Source: Undaria pinnatifida (Eukaryota; Sar; Phaeophyceae; Laminariales; Alariaceae). Taken from it: a DNA stretch of 64,000 nucleotides. Shown in pieces: positions 10,418 through 21,713 of the stretch. The translations under genes and the position numbers were made by a program. Each line of letters starts with the position of its first letter. Position 1 is the stretch's first letter. The stretch lies in contig JABAKD010000002.1 of NCBI GenBank assembly GCA_012845835.1, positions 21,418,274 through 21,482,273 of the forward strand. The letters run 5' to 3'. The notes under the pieces are model-generated. The model did not search any database. It was not told where the DNA came from and was given only the letters and a program-made list of their open reading frames with translations.

Positions 10418-10850
10418 CGGTGTCCGCGGGGGTGGCTGTGGGTCTTCCCGTGAGTGTTTCCGTGGACCTATCGGTGGATGCCCGCGGACGTTTTCGTGGG
10501 CAGTCCGCGGGTGTTTCCGTGGGCTTGTCCGTGGGTGTGTCGGTGGGCGCTGCCGTGGGTGCTTCCGTTGACGTTTCCGTGGGTGACCGCGGCTTTGCCG
10601 TGGGTGCTGCCGGAGAGATTTCCGGTAAGATTGCATTGGGTCTTACCGTGAAGATTGCCGTGGAAATTGCCATGGCTAGTGCCATGGGCCTCCGCGGTGT
10701 TCCGCTAGTTGCTGCGGCATTCCGTGGGAGCCCGTGGAATGTCGGTGGAAGGCCGTGGAAGATCCGCGGCAGCCCGTGGAGTGTCCGCGGTTACCCGTGG
10801 AACTCCGTGGACATGGCCGTGGAATGCCGTGGAGGTTGATGGACTCTGCC
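10418..10850. repeat. Element B right arm, CCGTGG array
   Basis: About two dozen CCRYGG cores, nearly all CCGTGG or CCGCGG and none clearly CCACGG. Spacing is 12 bp in the first half (as in CCGTGGGTGCTT) and 10-12 bp in the second (as in CCGTGGAATG). Confidence 0.85.
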
Positions 10851-11112
10851 GCGGTGCTCCGCCAAAAAGACAATAATGTTGTACATCCCTTGAGAGTGTG
10901 TGGGGGTGCGCTTGCACGACCGTCCTCGAACAATTCAGCTCCTCATGTAGATTGTTACCCTACGCGTCGTTGTCTGGTCTACCTACAGCAATGTTCCCTG
11001 AGGTTTGCTCGTGGTCTACCGTACATACGGCACCGTTCCCGGATGTTTGCTCGTGGAAGCGCAGCTATGTCAGCGTCCCGACAGATAAACAATTATTATC
11101 CTATTCCCTGAA

Positions 11113-11304
11113 CGTTTCTTGTACGTATGTGCATGCACCGCATTACGCGTGTCTGATTACACCGCAATGCTCGTGCTGCTAAGTAGTAGGTAGACCGACG
11201 TTTCTTGTACGCATATGATTGCACCGCATTACTCGTGTCTAACTAGGGCCGTCTAATTTCACCGCAATGCTTGCACGCCTTACTGCTAAGTAGTAGGTAG
11301 ACCG
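11113..11304. repeat. 86-bp tandem duplication in H copy 2
   Basis: CGTTTCTTGTACGYATRTG starts at 11113 and again at 11199. Each unit ends AAGTAGTAGGTAGACCGA. H copy 1 has one unit. Confidence 0.75.
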
Positions 11305-11357
11305 ATCGCATAACGCTGACTAGGATGCTTCTGCATATTTCGCAGGACTAACCCTAA

Positions 11358-11480
11358 CCTCTATGCTACTGATCATTGACTACAGATACACTCCGCCGTA
11401 CTGCCAATCTAATATTAATAGTCACTACTGAACATTTTATCACGAAAATAGGCTGTTTTTGCCTTTTTCTTAACAGGTTC
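11358..11480 (+). repeat. Block matching 5470-5556
   Basis: CTCTATGCTACTGA and TTCTTAACA are shared in order with the block near 5.5 kb. It is preceded by CTAACCCTAACC, a two-unit telomere-like word. Confidence 0.5.
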
Positions 11481-11707
11481 CTCGAGGGAGAAGCCTCAGC
11501 AAAAAACAGGTGCACCTTTCTTTACCGTAGCATGTGTCTCCGGCGGTGGTACGACGCAGCGCGCGTGTCGTGCGTCTGCTTTTGTTGCAGTTCGGATACT
11601 CCACTTATGGTACCCTACCCCGGCAAAACTCGGATTGCTTTGTATGGCCGATGCCGCAATCAAGCGTCACTTTTGTTCGACACGGATTCCCTCTGAAGTG
11701 TATTTTA

Positions 11708-11870
11708 TAAATGAAAAAATACACTTCAGCTGTCAGATCTACCAAAAAGGTTTTTGATCAAAACTCAGCTTTGCAAGCTGCGTGTGATACTTCGATCGCG
11801 CGTGTCACGGGTTGCGTATGCCCTCCTCGTGAAGGACACAGGTCGGTGACTCCCGTGCTAATGGAAGGGC
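11708..11870 (+). repeat. U-family dispersed repeat, copy 1 (diverged)
   Basis: Order of landmarks: ACACTTCAGCTGTCAGATC, TTTGCAAGCTGCGTGTGATAC, TCGATCGCGCGTGTCACGGG, ACACAGGTCGGTGACTCCC. The same order is found in the copies near 35, 37 and 51 kb. Confidence 0.7.
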
Positions 11871-12956
11871 CAACAGGACTAAGACGTTCAACCTTGTTCT
11901 GCGCACGGAAAATGTATAACCCACATTTAGGGAGACAAACCCAAGACATTTGTGGGATTCAGTATGCATGAAGCAATGATTGTTAAAGTGTGAGTTAACT
12001 TTTGGAGTGGGCTACTTGGGTCTACCGGGTTCGTGCGCAAGTTCCTATGTACCCCCTGCATATGTGGCAGGCCAGAGGTCCAGCCCAGGCCTGATGCTCG
12101 GGTTGTTAGTGCTGTCGAGTCATGATGGAACATGCGGTGGACGTCGATCACTACCTGTTGTTCCGAATGTATCTCTCCTCTGCTCTTGATCTAGTGCAAA
12201 GGCGCAATCACACACCTGCATTGATCGAATGAACACCGACGAATGAGATCTGGCGTTCTGCATCAGGCATCGGGCGATGCACACTGGATCCTAAAACTCG
12301 TCGAACGCCCATCCCACACACTAACAGAGAATATACAAACCAAAGCGTGGACCCTAAACGCCGGGTCCCTGCACTCCTACAGATGGAAGCTCTTGCGCTA
12401 CTACTGAATGATCAAAGGTGCGCGTCGCCGAATAGCAGATTTTTTTTGCTAATCCAGAGAACCTTCGTGGCCATTTCCGGGTGGAGCACCCGCAGGCCAC
12501 AAATGTTAGCTCACCTGTGTAAAGGTGCTGAGGAAAGTCAGAATTTATGTCGTGAAAACCACGGAACGACTTCCTCCAGAATTCAAGAAAATTAAAATGG
12601 TTGAATGTTAAGCGGGACTAATACAGCAGACAAGAAGTTCCCGGATGGGTCGATTCCTCTGAAGAGTCCACGTGTTTGAACTGCATTTTAAGGTAGGCAC
12701 ATGGTTAACCTTTGGCGAGTGGTCAAACAGACTAATGGCCCAATAATTCCTGAACATGTTTTTGCAAAAGGTTAACCGATTACTTACCCAGAGTAAGTCT
12801 TACAACAGAACCCCAAAGAGGGGCTTATAACAGGCACGTATACGTGCTACTAGTATACGGTAGAGATGCGCCATTTGTTTTCTGAGGCAACCTCACTCGG
12901 GGAGCTCTATACACCAAACCCCCCAAGAAGACAATATTATAAAAAAAGAAACGTGA
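11871..12956. other. No recognisable gene
   Basis: Short frames without motifs. No repeat family of this window was recognised beyond the tail of the U copy. Confidence 0.45.
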
Positions 12957-13143
12957 AATCCTATGAATACGAATCCCATGGCCTAGGTATACAATACTCC
13001 GAAGTATATTATAAAGGCCTAGGTATACAATATATATGTATCATATCGAAAAAAAAGGCATGAAATTCGAGCGATTTTGGTTAAGATGCCCTGTCATTCA
13101 CAAAATATTGTATGATTGCTACCTCCACCGCAGCACGCGTCGG
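12957..13143 (+). mobile_element. T-family element, right part (diverged)
   Basis: Carries AATCCCATGGCCTAGGTAT, then CGATTTTGGTTAAG, then CCTGTCATTCA, ending GCAGCACGCGTC. This is the internal and right-end order of the T family (see 22000-22274). Confidence 0.65.
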
Positions 13144-13235
13144 AAACGGTCTTCAGAGGACTAGAGAGAGAGAGAGAGAAACAGATATAGACCCAGGCCA
13201 CGGTAGGGGGGACCCTTTTTGGGCCTTGAATTTCA

Positions 13236-13452
13236 GTGGCTAGGGGTCACTCGCGCGAGGAACCCCTTTCTATTTTGCAATCTTGCGTTTTCTTTATGTT
13301 TTTTATTGACGAAATCAATCCGCCATTCAAACTTAATCTAAGCGTCTCCGAAACAACTGCCTAAAGCATTTTCATCCGTTAGGTACAGAGCCACTCGTGC
13401 GAGTGGATCAAACACACGAGCGAAACCGGGGGTACCCCCCCTACCGTAGCCT
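13236..13452. repeat. V-family dispersed repeat, copy 2
   Basis: Contains GGGGTCACTCGCGCGAGG at the left, GCCACTCGTGCGAGTGG in the right half and CCCCCCTACCGTAGC at the right end. It is probably a small inverted-repeat element. Confidence 0.5.
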
Positions 13453-15394
13453 TGGTCTATAGAGGGAGAGAGAGACAGGAGGAGGGGGGGATGAGTCGAT
13501 TGTAGCATCGGCACATACGGAGCAGCTCGTTAGCAACGGAAGGAACCCGTTTTACGACGCGCGCGAAGCATTGAAAATACTAGCAACGGCGTTATGTGGC
13601 GCACCCTGCTCCTGCTGGTAGATAGTTAGTGAGATGTAAGACTGCAATCTATGCAATTATGTTTGTCGCTTTTTTAGGCTTTAGGTCGACTTCGTACGTA
13701 TTCAGATGCCATTTTATTGTTTTCTAAAAATAAATATGTTTTCTGGTACATACATACTGTTTGTATATATAATATATATATATATATATTTTTTTTTGGA
13801 TTGAACCGCTTTTGTTTCGTGAGTGGGTTGGTCTTGGGTTTGAGTTGCGACGGCTTTAATACTTTTTTTGACATTTTTTTCCAACCCAACAGAGTTTGGA
13901 AATCGCAAGCACCATTAGAGCCGACCTTTTTGTGCACTAAACGGGGTTAGCATGTACTGCTGTAGAGCGAGAGCTCGAGCCCCAGAGCCATAGTCGCCAA
14001 ATTAAAAGTATACCAGGTAGGTACGTATATCTTGTACCGCAGCATCGAATTGCAAAGAAAGATTGCTAGTAATATCTGCCGAAAGAACCAACCAACCAAC
14101 CAACCGTCGGCCGGCCAAACTATTTGTTGTTCGAAATACCCCCCCCCCCCCCTACCATACCACCCCAGTCTTTTTTTATTTCATTTTTCTTCGACATAAA
14201 ATTGGATCCCAGCCACGCTGCTCTTTTTTGTTTGTTACCAGGTAGTCGTTTTGGCCATCCTACATTGGGCAGCGTAAAGTATTAATAGTGCCAATAGTCC
14301 CCCCAACAAAGACGAACAGAACGTGAAAATGAAGAAAAAAAAATTCTTTGTATACGATTGAAAAACGCGAATAGACGACAGCCAAATTCACACCTACCAC
14401 GTGACGTACAATGTACATACTGAACACTTACTTGGACTTGAGGGAGATACATTGATAATTATTATCTACTATCGGAAACAGGGGATGGTTGTGCTTAGAC
14501 GCGGTGGCTGTATCGGCTTCCCCAGCTGGAGACATGTCGCTTCATTTTGCCTTTCTTTGCGGATCCGCGCAGCCGAACAAAAAAAAAAATCGGCCACCGT
14601 TAAATGTCATAGCCGCCAGATTCTAAAAGCAGGACATCCCTCAGCCTACCATTAGCCCCTTCGAGATTTCAGAGGGCGAATTGACGCCGAAAATTGACGA
14701 TGACGGCATCGGCCACTTCTGGCTCTGGCGACGATAAAATTGGTGGCTCTGAACGACACCAACGACGCAAAGACCCTCTTGTACGTGATGGGCGCAGACA
14801 GCATGATCCTACTCGTGTCGCTTCACGCTCACGCCACCTGTGAGACCATTGAAAAAATCACAGTCGACGTTCTTTTTGTTTCTTGTCGCTACACACGGGC
14901 TGTAAAATACTTAAAAAACAAGCTTTGCTAGCAAGGCACGGCGCGTGCTAAGGGAAGAGCGGAAGCGCTGCCTTATGTGCTACCTCGCGGGACAACGAAG
15001 TCGCGGGTGCCTGGAGAGTATTATAGCTGTTGGCTGGCGTTAGCCAGTAGTCTAGCAGCTATAGTTGTTCTCGCCGTATGTGTCGTCTACGATACGTAAC
15101 ATGGAAGAGGGGAGATTGTGAGTTATCGTACCTCTTTTACAGAAAAAGAAAAGCACCGTTGCTTTCGTAAGTGGCCCGCGGCCAGCAAGCATCAATGCGC
15201 GGCGCCACCGCGGAAATCACTACTACTATACGAGATACACCTAACAAAACGCCCGCTGCAGTCGAAAAGAAGCGCTGCTGCTCCCCGCACTCCGCCATTC
15301 TTGCTGGCTGCACCGATCCTTGGTGCGGCCAGGCCAGAGGAGGGGGTCGAACGGCAAGACGATGGCCCGAAACGACGGCGCTTTAACCAACCTA
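13453..15394. other. No gene; AT microsatellite and C-run
   Basis: An AT/T-rich microsatellite lies at about 13760-13797, a CCAA run at 14088-14105 and a C-run near 14140. The word TACCAGGTA occurs near 13990 and 14236. No coding signal. Confidence 0.45.
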
Positions 15395-15660
15395 TCTTTA
15401 CATATCTACCGACGACATATCCTTACCGACAATGTATGTACCGACCGGTAACCAATGATTACCTACCGACGGAAAATTATTTACCAATCAGTAATTAACT
15501 AATTACCGAAATGTAGTTAGGTACCGACCGGCAACTAGGTACTGGCCGAAAATTAATTACCGACAGACAGATATTACCCACCGGTAATTAGTTACCGGCA
15601 GGATATTAGTTTCCGGCTTGTAATTAGTTGCTGATCGGAATCTAGTTACCTTAACTAGAG
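15395..15660. repeat. Degenerate dyad array built on ACCGACCGGTAAT
   Basis: Imperfect units mix TTACCGAC, CCGGTAATTAGTTACC and TAATTAGTT. Most cores are CCGG or TTAA palindromes spaced about 10-20 bp apart. This resembles the CCRYGG arrays in design but has different words. No flanking inverted repeat or duplication was found. Confidence 0.6.
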
Positions 15661-17190
15661 TTTGGCACCAACAGAAAAAACAGCCAGAGACATTTTTTTT
15701 GTCCTGGAGCATGGCTGTTTAGCTCGTATTTTTTCCCCTCTCATCATACCAAATGGCGGAGAGAGAATTCCCTGGAGCAGTCGCAACGGACAACAGTTCA
15801 GAAGCCACGCCACCACCATCCCTCACCCCATACATAACCGACCCCCATAGGATTACATTGGGTCAACCTCCTATCAGTTCCTAACAAGAAAAAACACCCC
15901 AAACTCACACACATATACATAACACAAAACGCGCAACGGACTACTGTCGCGAGCGAGCTTGCGCGCACCCCAGCCCCCGCCAATTCCTACCTCCTCTTCG
16001 GAGCGGACATTATCCCTCACATATTGTCATCCCTTGCATATAGTCAGACTATAAAATAGCCGCGTCGACCAGGCTGAACCATGGCATGGACCAGCTTGGG
16101 GGAGGGAGGGAGGGAGGGGGGGGCGTCGCGAGTCCCGCCGCCTACACGAATATCGTCTCCTCGGAGAGGACAAAAGTCTATGTTTGTCCTCCCGGGCCAT
16201 ACCTCGGCCATTGCTCGAGGTGGCAAAAAATACGCAACCACGCCAGCTATCGAATCAAAACACACAGCTTGACAAGGACGACAACGACGACTATCATACC
16301 ATCAAAACGGCAACACACATTCGGAAAATAGCAGCCTTTGCATGTCGGGGGGGCACGTACTGCAAGTGTGCGCACAAGATAGCAAGCACACACGCGTACA
16401 TGCACGCCACCGGAATTCGCAGGGCTTCCTCCCCCCGGCGATGGGGGGAAAGGGGGGGGCGGGGGGGCGGAAGGGGGGGGGTCTTTTGCCACAGCGAAAA
16501 CTGCTTTGTCTACCTCCACTATACAATTTCCAAGATGACCCACCTATAGTGTGTCAGCAACAATAATAGCGGGCCAAAACCTAAAAGCGGATTGTCGAAT
16601 CCCGGCGAACCTACAGGATTGATGTATCAGCATCGGCAACAGCACGCCGCTAGACGTTCTCCTGTGGCCCATGTAAAAAGTTCGATTCGCTCCGAGTTAC
16701 CCCCGCGCGAAAGCCGTTTAAGTTTTAAAAGGGTCCGCCGAACGAGAACACCACCAGTTTTCACGCTGCGTCTATTTGTCCTCTCACCTGGGAAATATTG
16801 ATGAACACAACGTACATGCCGACGCTATATACACGAAAGAAAACGAAAAAAGCTCTGGTGTCGCCATCTCTGTCTGGTGTCCGTCATCACACCAAAGGAC
16901 AGAGTCGACAGTCAGGATATTCATACAAAAGATTTCGAACGCTCAGGTGATACAGAGTTTACAACAAAAAACAACAACAGGCTAAAACTCACCCCCTTCG
17001 TGTGCGCTCCACGCGCACTTCCCAACTAGCACATAAAACGACCACGGGCCAGACACCGCGGCCGATACCGTACGCAAGATACCAACGAAAACAAACAAGG
17101 ACGAACAAAGAAACTACGACGTATAACCCATCCCCGACCACGATAAAAAAAAATAGCATATTAGAGCGCGTAGTGCGAAACACCGCTCTC
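15661..17190. other. No recognisable gene
   Basis: G-runs at about 16097-16125 and 16440-16480 create Gly/Pro-rich frames on both strands. Nothing else stands out. Confidence 0.45.
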
Positions 17191-17290
17191 TCCTGCTCCT
17201 CCTCCTCCTCCTCTCCTCCTCCTCCTCCTCTCCTCCTCCTCCTCCTCCTCTTCCTCCCCGCCCCCCGCCCCCCCCCCCCCCCCCCCCCGC
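17191..17290. repeat. Pyrimidine tract (TCC)n then C-run
   Basis: About 100 nt with almost only C and T on the plus strand, made of TCC/TCCTCC repeats passing into a run of C. Such mirror-like pyrimidine tracts can form triplex DNA. The Ser/Pro and Gly/Glu frames across it are artefacts. Confidence 0.9.
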
Positions 17291-17497
17291 CGCGCGGAAG
17301 CAACTCCGCACGATCAGAAGTAACGCCAAAAACGTTTTTTTTTACTAGGCAAGCAGCTGTTCCATGTCTTGCGGAGTCATTGGGACGCGCACCCAAGTAC
17401 GCAAAGCGACGGAATGTCCGCCGGTCGCCAAGTTTCGGACGTTGATTTCCTGGGCACGCGGCCAGAACAAAAAAAAAAAAAAAACAGAAAACAAGCG

Positions 17498-17545
17498 CAC
17501 GATCAAAAGCACGATCAAAAGCACGATCAAAAGCACGATCAAAAT
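17498..17545. repeat. 12-bp tandem repeat, four units
   Basis: CACGATCAAAAG is repeated four times in register with no spacer. Confidence 0.9.
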
Positions 17546-18117
17546 ACGGGGTTCGACGGAAGGGCATAGCAATCATCGGGCAAGGAAGGAGGGATTCTGA
17601 TGTACTATTAGACTATAGGGTGGCGTGGGCGGGTTCACCGGCGATGCAAACGGGGAGTTCCAGACGCGTGCTATAACACGAAATAAATGTAGCAGTTTCG
17701 TCTGGATGGCGGGGCTCCTCGAGCCAATAATATCTCGTCAGAAGCTCGTTATTTTGCTGGACGATTTTCGTTTCGTTGTATACTCGGGACACTATGGGAT
17801 TGTTCATCCGGGATCAAAGCAATTTTATGCTTCTTCTCCACGTCAGTTTTTGGATTAAAGAGAAGGATTTAAGCTCCCAAAAACAAGTTGTTTGATGCTG
17901 GATGCTACCAACCAGTAAATTATCAAGTCTGGGCGGCTAGAGACGCAAGCCACTGCAGGATATAGAGCCAATACAGTTGGTCTCCAACCGGCGTTTAGGT
18001 GCTCAGATCTTCGTTTTTTCACGGGTATTCGTTAGACGTTCAGGGGGGGGGGGGGGGGCTATCGTAGAATGACTCAGCTCCAGAACCGAGGAAAACTCAG
18101 AAAAAAGGCGGTGGACC
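17546..18117. other. No gene; G-run at about 18042-18058
   Basis: Unassigned sequence. A long G-run is followed by CTATCGTAGAATGACTCAGC, which resembles the outer sequence of the T and P families but is too short to assign. Confidence 0.45.
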
Positions 18118-18277
18118 CCTACCGTGTAGCACGCGTCTCTAAGAAAAAAAAAACTGAGTTAAGTTTGGACGCGTGCTACAACAGAGGAGGGTAAGGTGTA
18201 CCCTTTCTTGGCGAAACATTTTCTGAAAGACGGGGCGGCGCCTTAGCCCAAAAATCGTCGGGAATTTTGTTCTTATG
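18118..18277 (-). mobile_element. T-family element ends, two adjacent
   Basis: CCGTGTAGCACGCGTC (right end, plus sense) at 18128-18150 is followed by GGACGCGTGCTACAACAGAG at 18168, which opens a minus-oriented copy. That copy continues through CTTGGCGAAACATTTTCTGA and AAAATCGTCGG. Only the right part of the family is present. Confidence 0.65.
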
Positions 18278-18449
18278 ATTTCAAGTAGCAGCATTAACGT
18301 TTTTTGTACCTACAACAGTAGAGTAGTAGGCCACGAGTCTGTTGATCGAGTTGTAACTTCGGTTTTGCTCAACAGGAGTCAGTTTTTGACTCAGAGGGGT
18401 GTATAGACCTCTTCAAGCGAGGACCCACAGAGAAAAAAAACGGTGCACC

Positions 18450-18768
18450 TCTTTTTCTTTTATTTTTTCACACACTTCTACCCTCCACCTTCTGGACAAA
18501 CAAGCCGTGGTTGGTCACAGGTGGCGTCCCTCTCCCCTCCGGTTCTTGCCTTCAATTTTTATCGCGCACAGGGTTCAGCAATCCCACTGCTCGTCGATTT
18601 TTCATCGAGTGTTGCTTTGCTCACGCTCTCGCGCTTTCCGCAAGTCAATTTGTGCTCAAGAAAAAGCCCCCACGAATTTATACGAGTATGCACTCGGGGG
18701 GATTCGAACTCACGAAACTGACCTATACTAGGCTCGAGGATAACCTGATACGCCACCGGGGCGACCGG
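18450..18768 (-). mobile_element. tRNA-derived SINE, copy 1
   Basis: On the minus strand it starts CCGGTCGCCCCGGTGGCGTA, has GAGTTCGAATCCC as a pol III B-box, then the body with GACTTGCGGAAAGCGCGAGA and GTGGGATTGCTGAACCC. It ends in an A-rich tail (T-rich at 18450-18468 on the plus strand). The A-box region is GGTGGCGTATCAGG. Transcription would be by RNA polymerase III, with mobility supplied by a LINE that is not present here. Confidence 0.88.
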
Positions 18769-19948
18769 CTTCACCTCTAAGGTGGCGTGTGTCCTTGTTG
18801 TCTTTGTCTCCAGAAAAAGCGTCGTGACGGAAACATTCTTGGCGCACGGAGACTAACACGGTGCCGGAGGCACTGCAGGTCTTAGGAACTCCGATACGAC
18901 AGGACGAACCTCGGTAAAAACATTGTCCACATCTATATATAGCTGCATGTAGTAATATTACCGACTGGGTGTCAAATACCCCTCCCCAAAAAAGCAAAAA
19001 CAAGAAAACAAAAAAAACGGGGGGCGGGGGCCGGGGTACTGAGATTCCGCGATTAATTCACATCAAAGCGAGAGGAGGGCTGACTGAAGAGGCCGATCAA
19101 CGACTTTTTCTCGAAATATTAATTTCGTAAGTTTTGCTCGAATTTGATTAAAAAACGCCTTCTGGTGGACACCCGGACCGCGCCTTTTCGTCTTTCTATT
19201 TGGAATTACTTTCGCCGCCACCGCCGGTTGGGCAACCTATCTTCAGGTCCATTTCGTGCGGGAGGACAGCTGTCGACTCTGTCAGGATGCAACACCACAT
19301 GCCGAACTCTTGACTTGGCTCGGGCTAAGCGTCTTGTTCGCGGGGATGATGTCCCTCCACTAACGTCAGTATAAAAAAGCTATGCAACATCAACGAACCA
19401 AAATAACGGCATTGATTAAACAGCGTGGAGTGATTCAGGCCGCCGGCCGCGCACAAGCTGCCAGATCGCACCCAGCTTCTAACTCCACCCGCGGTTTGGG
19501 CGACACACTAATTGGAGGTAGTATGGAATCATCGTCGCAGTTTAAAACTAGGTTGTTTAAGACGACCGACGCTAAGAATGACTGTTCTTATTGTCAAGCG
19601 AAAGATAAAAAAAAATGTGTGCGGCAGTAGACTTATCGTAGCTCTGCTATATTCATTGGTGCTGCATCAGAACGAGACGAGCGGCTTTCTGCCACGACCA
19701 CTCCCACAGAAACAAAGCACACGCAAACCTTATTATTTTTACCGTCTTTTCTTCTCGGCATGTACCAGCAATGTGCAGCCACGCCAAATACTCATGAAGC
19801 CCTTTTGGAGGCGCGTTCACATCGACTTAAACAGCAAACGATTTGTGATGTCATCAACTTTCCAGGAAGAGCCTGCGGCAGTACATACTATACTGTTGAT
19901 AGTACGCGAATGACGCGAATGAGCGCAGTGCGTGTCGTGTCGTATCGC
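18769..19948. other. No recognisable gene
   Basis: Several 60-130 codon frames on both strands, none with a recognisable motif. Confidence 0.45.
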
Positions 19949-20237
19949 TCCTACCGCTGCGCTTGGAACACACTAGTGAGCACATTCTAGTCAACACCCC
20001 CCCCCCCCCCTTCTACCCTCTACCCGGGACGTCCCGGGGTGAGCACACTAGTGAACACACTCGTGAACACCCCCCTCTCTGCCCGGGGCGTGCACAGCAA
20101 CACTATCACACAAAAATATGAGAATGAAAATGCGGCGCGTGTATACACCGTGTACTAGGCATCTCCTCCTACCGCTGCGCTTTCAACACACTAGTGAGCA
20201 CACTAGTGTACACAACACACACCCCTCTCCCCGGCGA
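19949..20237. repeat. Direct repeat with CACACTAGTG words and a CCCGGGACGTCCCGGG palindrome
   Basis: TCCTACCGCTGCGCTT followed by AACACACTAGTGAGCACA occurs at about 19949 and again at about 20166. CACACTAGTG and CACACTCGTG recur between them. A perfect 16-bp palindrome, CCCGGGACGTCCCGGG, lies near 20021. Confidence 0.7.
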
Positions 20238-20280
20238 TGACCAAGGATCCACTGCTGGGGGGGGGGGGGGTTACCCCCTA

Positions 20281-20572
20281 CTATCACTACCGTGTTTGAG
20301 CGAGTCATACGAGTGACCGCACGCACTTCACGGCGCAAAAAAAAAAAACACTGAGGGCCTTTTTCCCGGCGCAGCGGCGTGGCTTTAAAACGTCTTCGCA
20401 GGGATTCCTACCGAGAAAACTCACAATAGCTCACGGAGGCATAACATCGCAGAGGAACAAGGGGGAGGGGGGGGGATCACTCGCGTGCGAGCGACCCCGA
20501 GCGACGGCACAAACAAATCCATCAAAGTGACCCCCCCCCCCCCCCCTCCCCCCCACCCTGTCGTAGCCTGGG
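20281..20572. repeat. V-family dispersed repeat, copy 3
   Basis: Contains GAGTCATACGAGTGACC at the left and ATCACTCGCGTGCGAGCGACC at the right. It ends in a long C-run followed by CTGTCGTAGCCTGGG, like the CCCCTACCGTAGCCTTGG end of copy 2. Confidence 0.45.
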
Positions 20573-20714
20573 CCCACCGGCGTCCCGCGCTGCTTCTTCG
20601 AATCGTCAATACTTTTTCGCCTATTGTTCCCTCTCAAGTACCAGGTATCAAACAAAGGGGCTGACCTGGGGCCAGAAAAGAACAAAAACAAGAACAGCAA
20701 GACCCGTCTCGCGT

Positions 20715-20783
20715 GCTGCGATTAAGGTATATGGCGTATGCCCCTTTTGTGGACCAGAGATGTTTTCTGAGCGCGACGGGGGG
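20715..20783 (-). mobile_element. T-family end fragment
   Basis: GGTATATGGCGTATGCCCCT and GATGTTTTCTGAGCGCGACG match the right end of the T family in minus orientation. Confidence 0.45.
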
Positions 20784-21713
20784 CGGGTTCCTTAGAGATC
20801 CTTATCTCCACATTTTTTTTTTTTTTTTTCGCCATGTTTATTTAATTTTTGTATACCTGGCCAAGTGATGGGTCTGTCTCCTCTGTCTATTCATCGAGTT
20901 TCACCCTAGGTTTGCTGGAGAAATCTCGGTTCTTTTCTTTCAAAGGTGGGGCATAAAAAATTCGTATATATATGCATCGCGAGAAGTCTCAAAACTGAAA
21001 AAAAAACAAAAATGCTCCACCCTCTAACGTATTGTAGCATCGTGCGTCCCGTTCGACGTTTGACTCCGCAGTTTTTTTTGGGGAGCGGGGAAGGTCCACA
21101 ACCCTCTCACCTGCTGGTGGATTTGTCCTCTATTGAGGAGTTTCCTCGCTTCGACGACGATGACGCTGCTTCCGCCTGGGCGTAGCATAGTGGTTACGAT
21201 GACAACTTCGTCCAAATCCCCGTCTTCTCCGAGCGACGCCCTAGATCGTTTTACTCCCGAGCTCGTATGCTTCACCTGCTCGTGATCCAGGGCGAATCTT
21301 GAAACAAGGACAGCGGGAGCAGAATGGACGGGCAAAGGAGGTCGGTTGTTCGTTCGGTGTTGGTTACGGGAGGGGCTCCCCAGGAGGTGAGGAGGTGGAA
21401 TGCTAAAGCAAAATGACAGCCTTGTTGGGGAAACCATGTCTGATTATTTCCAGGTTTTAAGAGAGCAATTCTACAGTTGGGTCAAGCGATTTCGACCGCC
21501 GCGCCTTGTATCGGGATGCCGCCTTATTGGGTGACCCCTACTGTCCTGTACAGCATTCCGGTTTCTTCCGCTCACATTCTAGTGCACTGATAAAAAACAT
21601 TGAACTTTTTTCCACTCACGTTCCAGTGCCGCATTGGTTGATAAAAAAAGCATGCTTGTTTTTGTCAACTTTTCCATTTCATTACCAGCGCAGCACTGAC
21701 AGAGAAAAGAAAC
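20784..21713. other. No recognisable gene
   Basis: T-run at about 20813-20829. A minus frame at 21024-21437 is open for 137 codons but has no known motif and an opposing plus frame. Confidence 0.4.

Larger units (their letters stand above)
9801..10891. mobile_element. Element B: two palindromic arrays around a telomere-repeat module
   Basis: GAGAGTG is present on both sides (9794-9800 and 10892-10898). The ends form an imperfect inverted repeat: left GTTATTTGACTTTTCGGCG, reversed right CATTATTGTCTTTTTGGCG with small gaps. Order inside: CCACGG-rich array, a module with its own inverted ends and TTAGGG repeats, then a CCGTGG-rich array. No protein of its own is evident. The open frames through the arrays are repeat-derived. 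Confidence 0.7.
9342..11333 (+). repeat. Host repeat H, copy 2, interrupted by element B
   Basis: Aligns with copy 1 (942-3360) on both sides of two different insertion points. It has no array where copy 1 holds element A. It is interrupted instead at 9800/10892 by element B, where copy 1 reads straight through (about 3003-3010). The right part contains an 86-bp tandem duplication absent from copy 1. Confidence 0.8.

Noticed and set aside
16989-17576. 195-codon minus frame with Gly/Arg/Glu-rich centre
   Set aside because: Its centre is the pyrimidine tract and its end the 12-bp tandem repeat; the rest has no motif.
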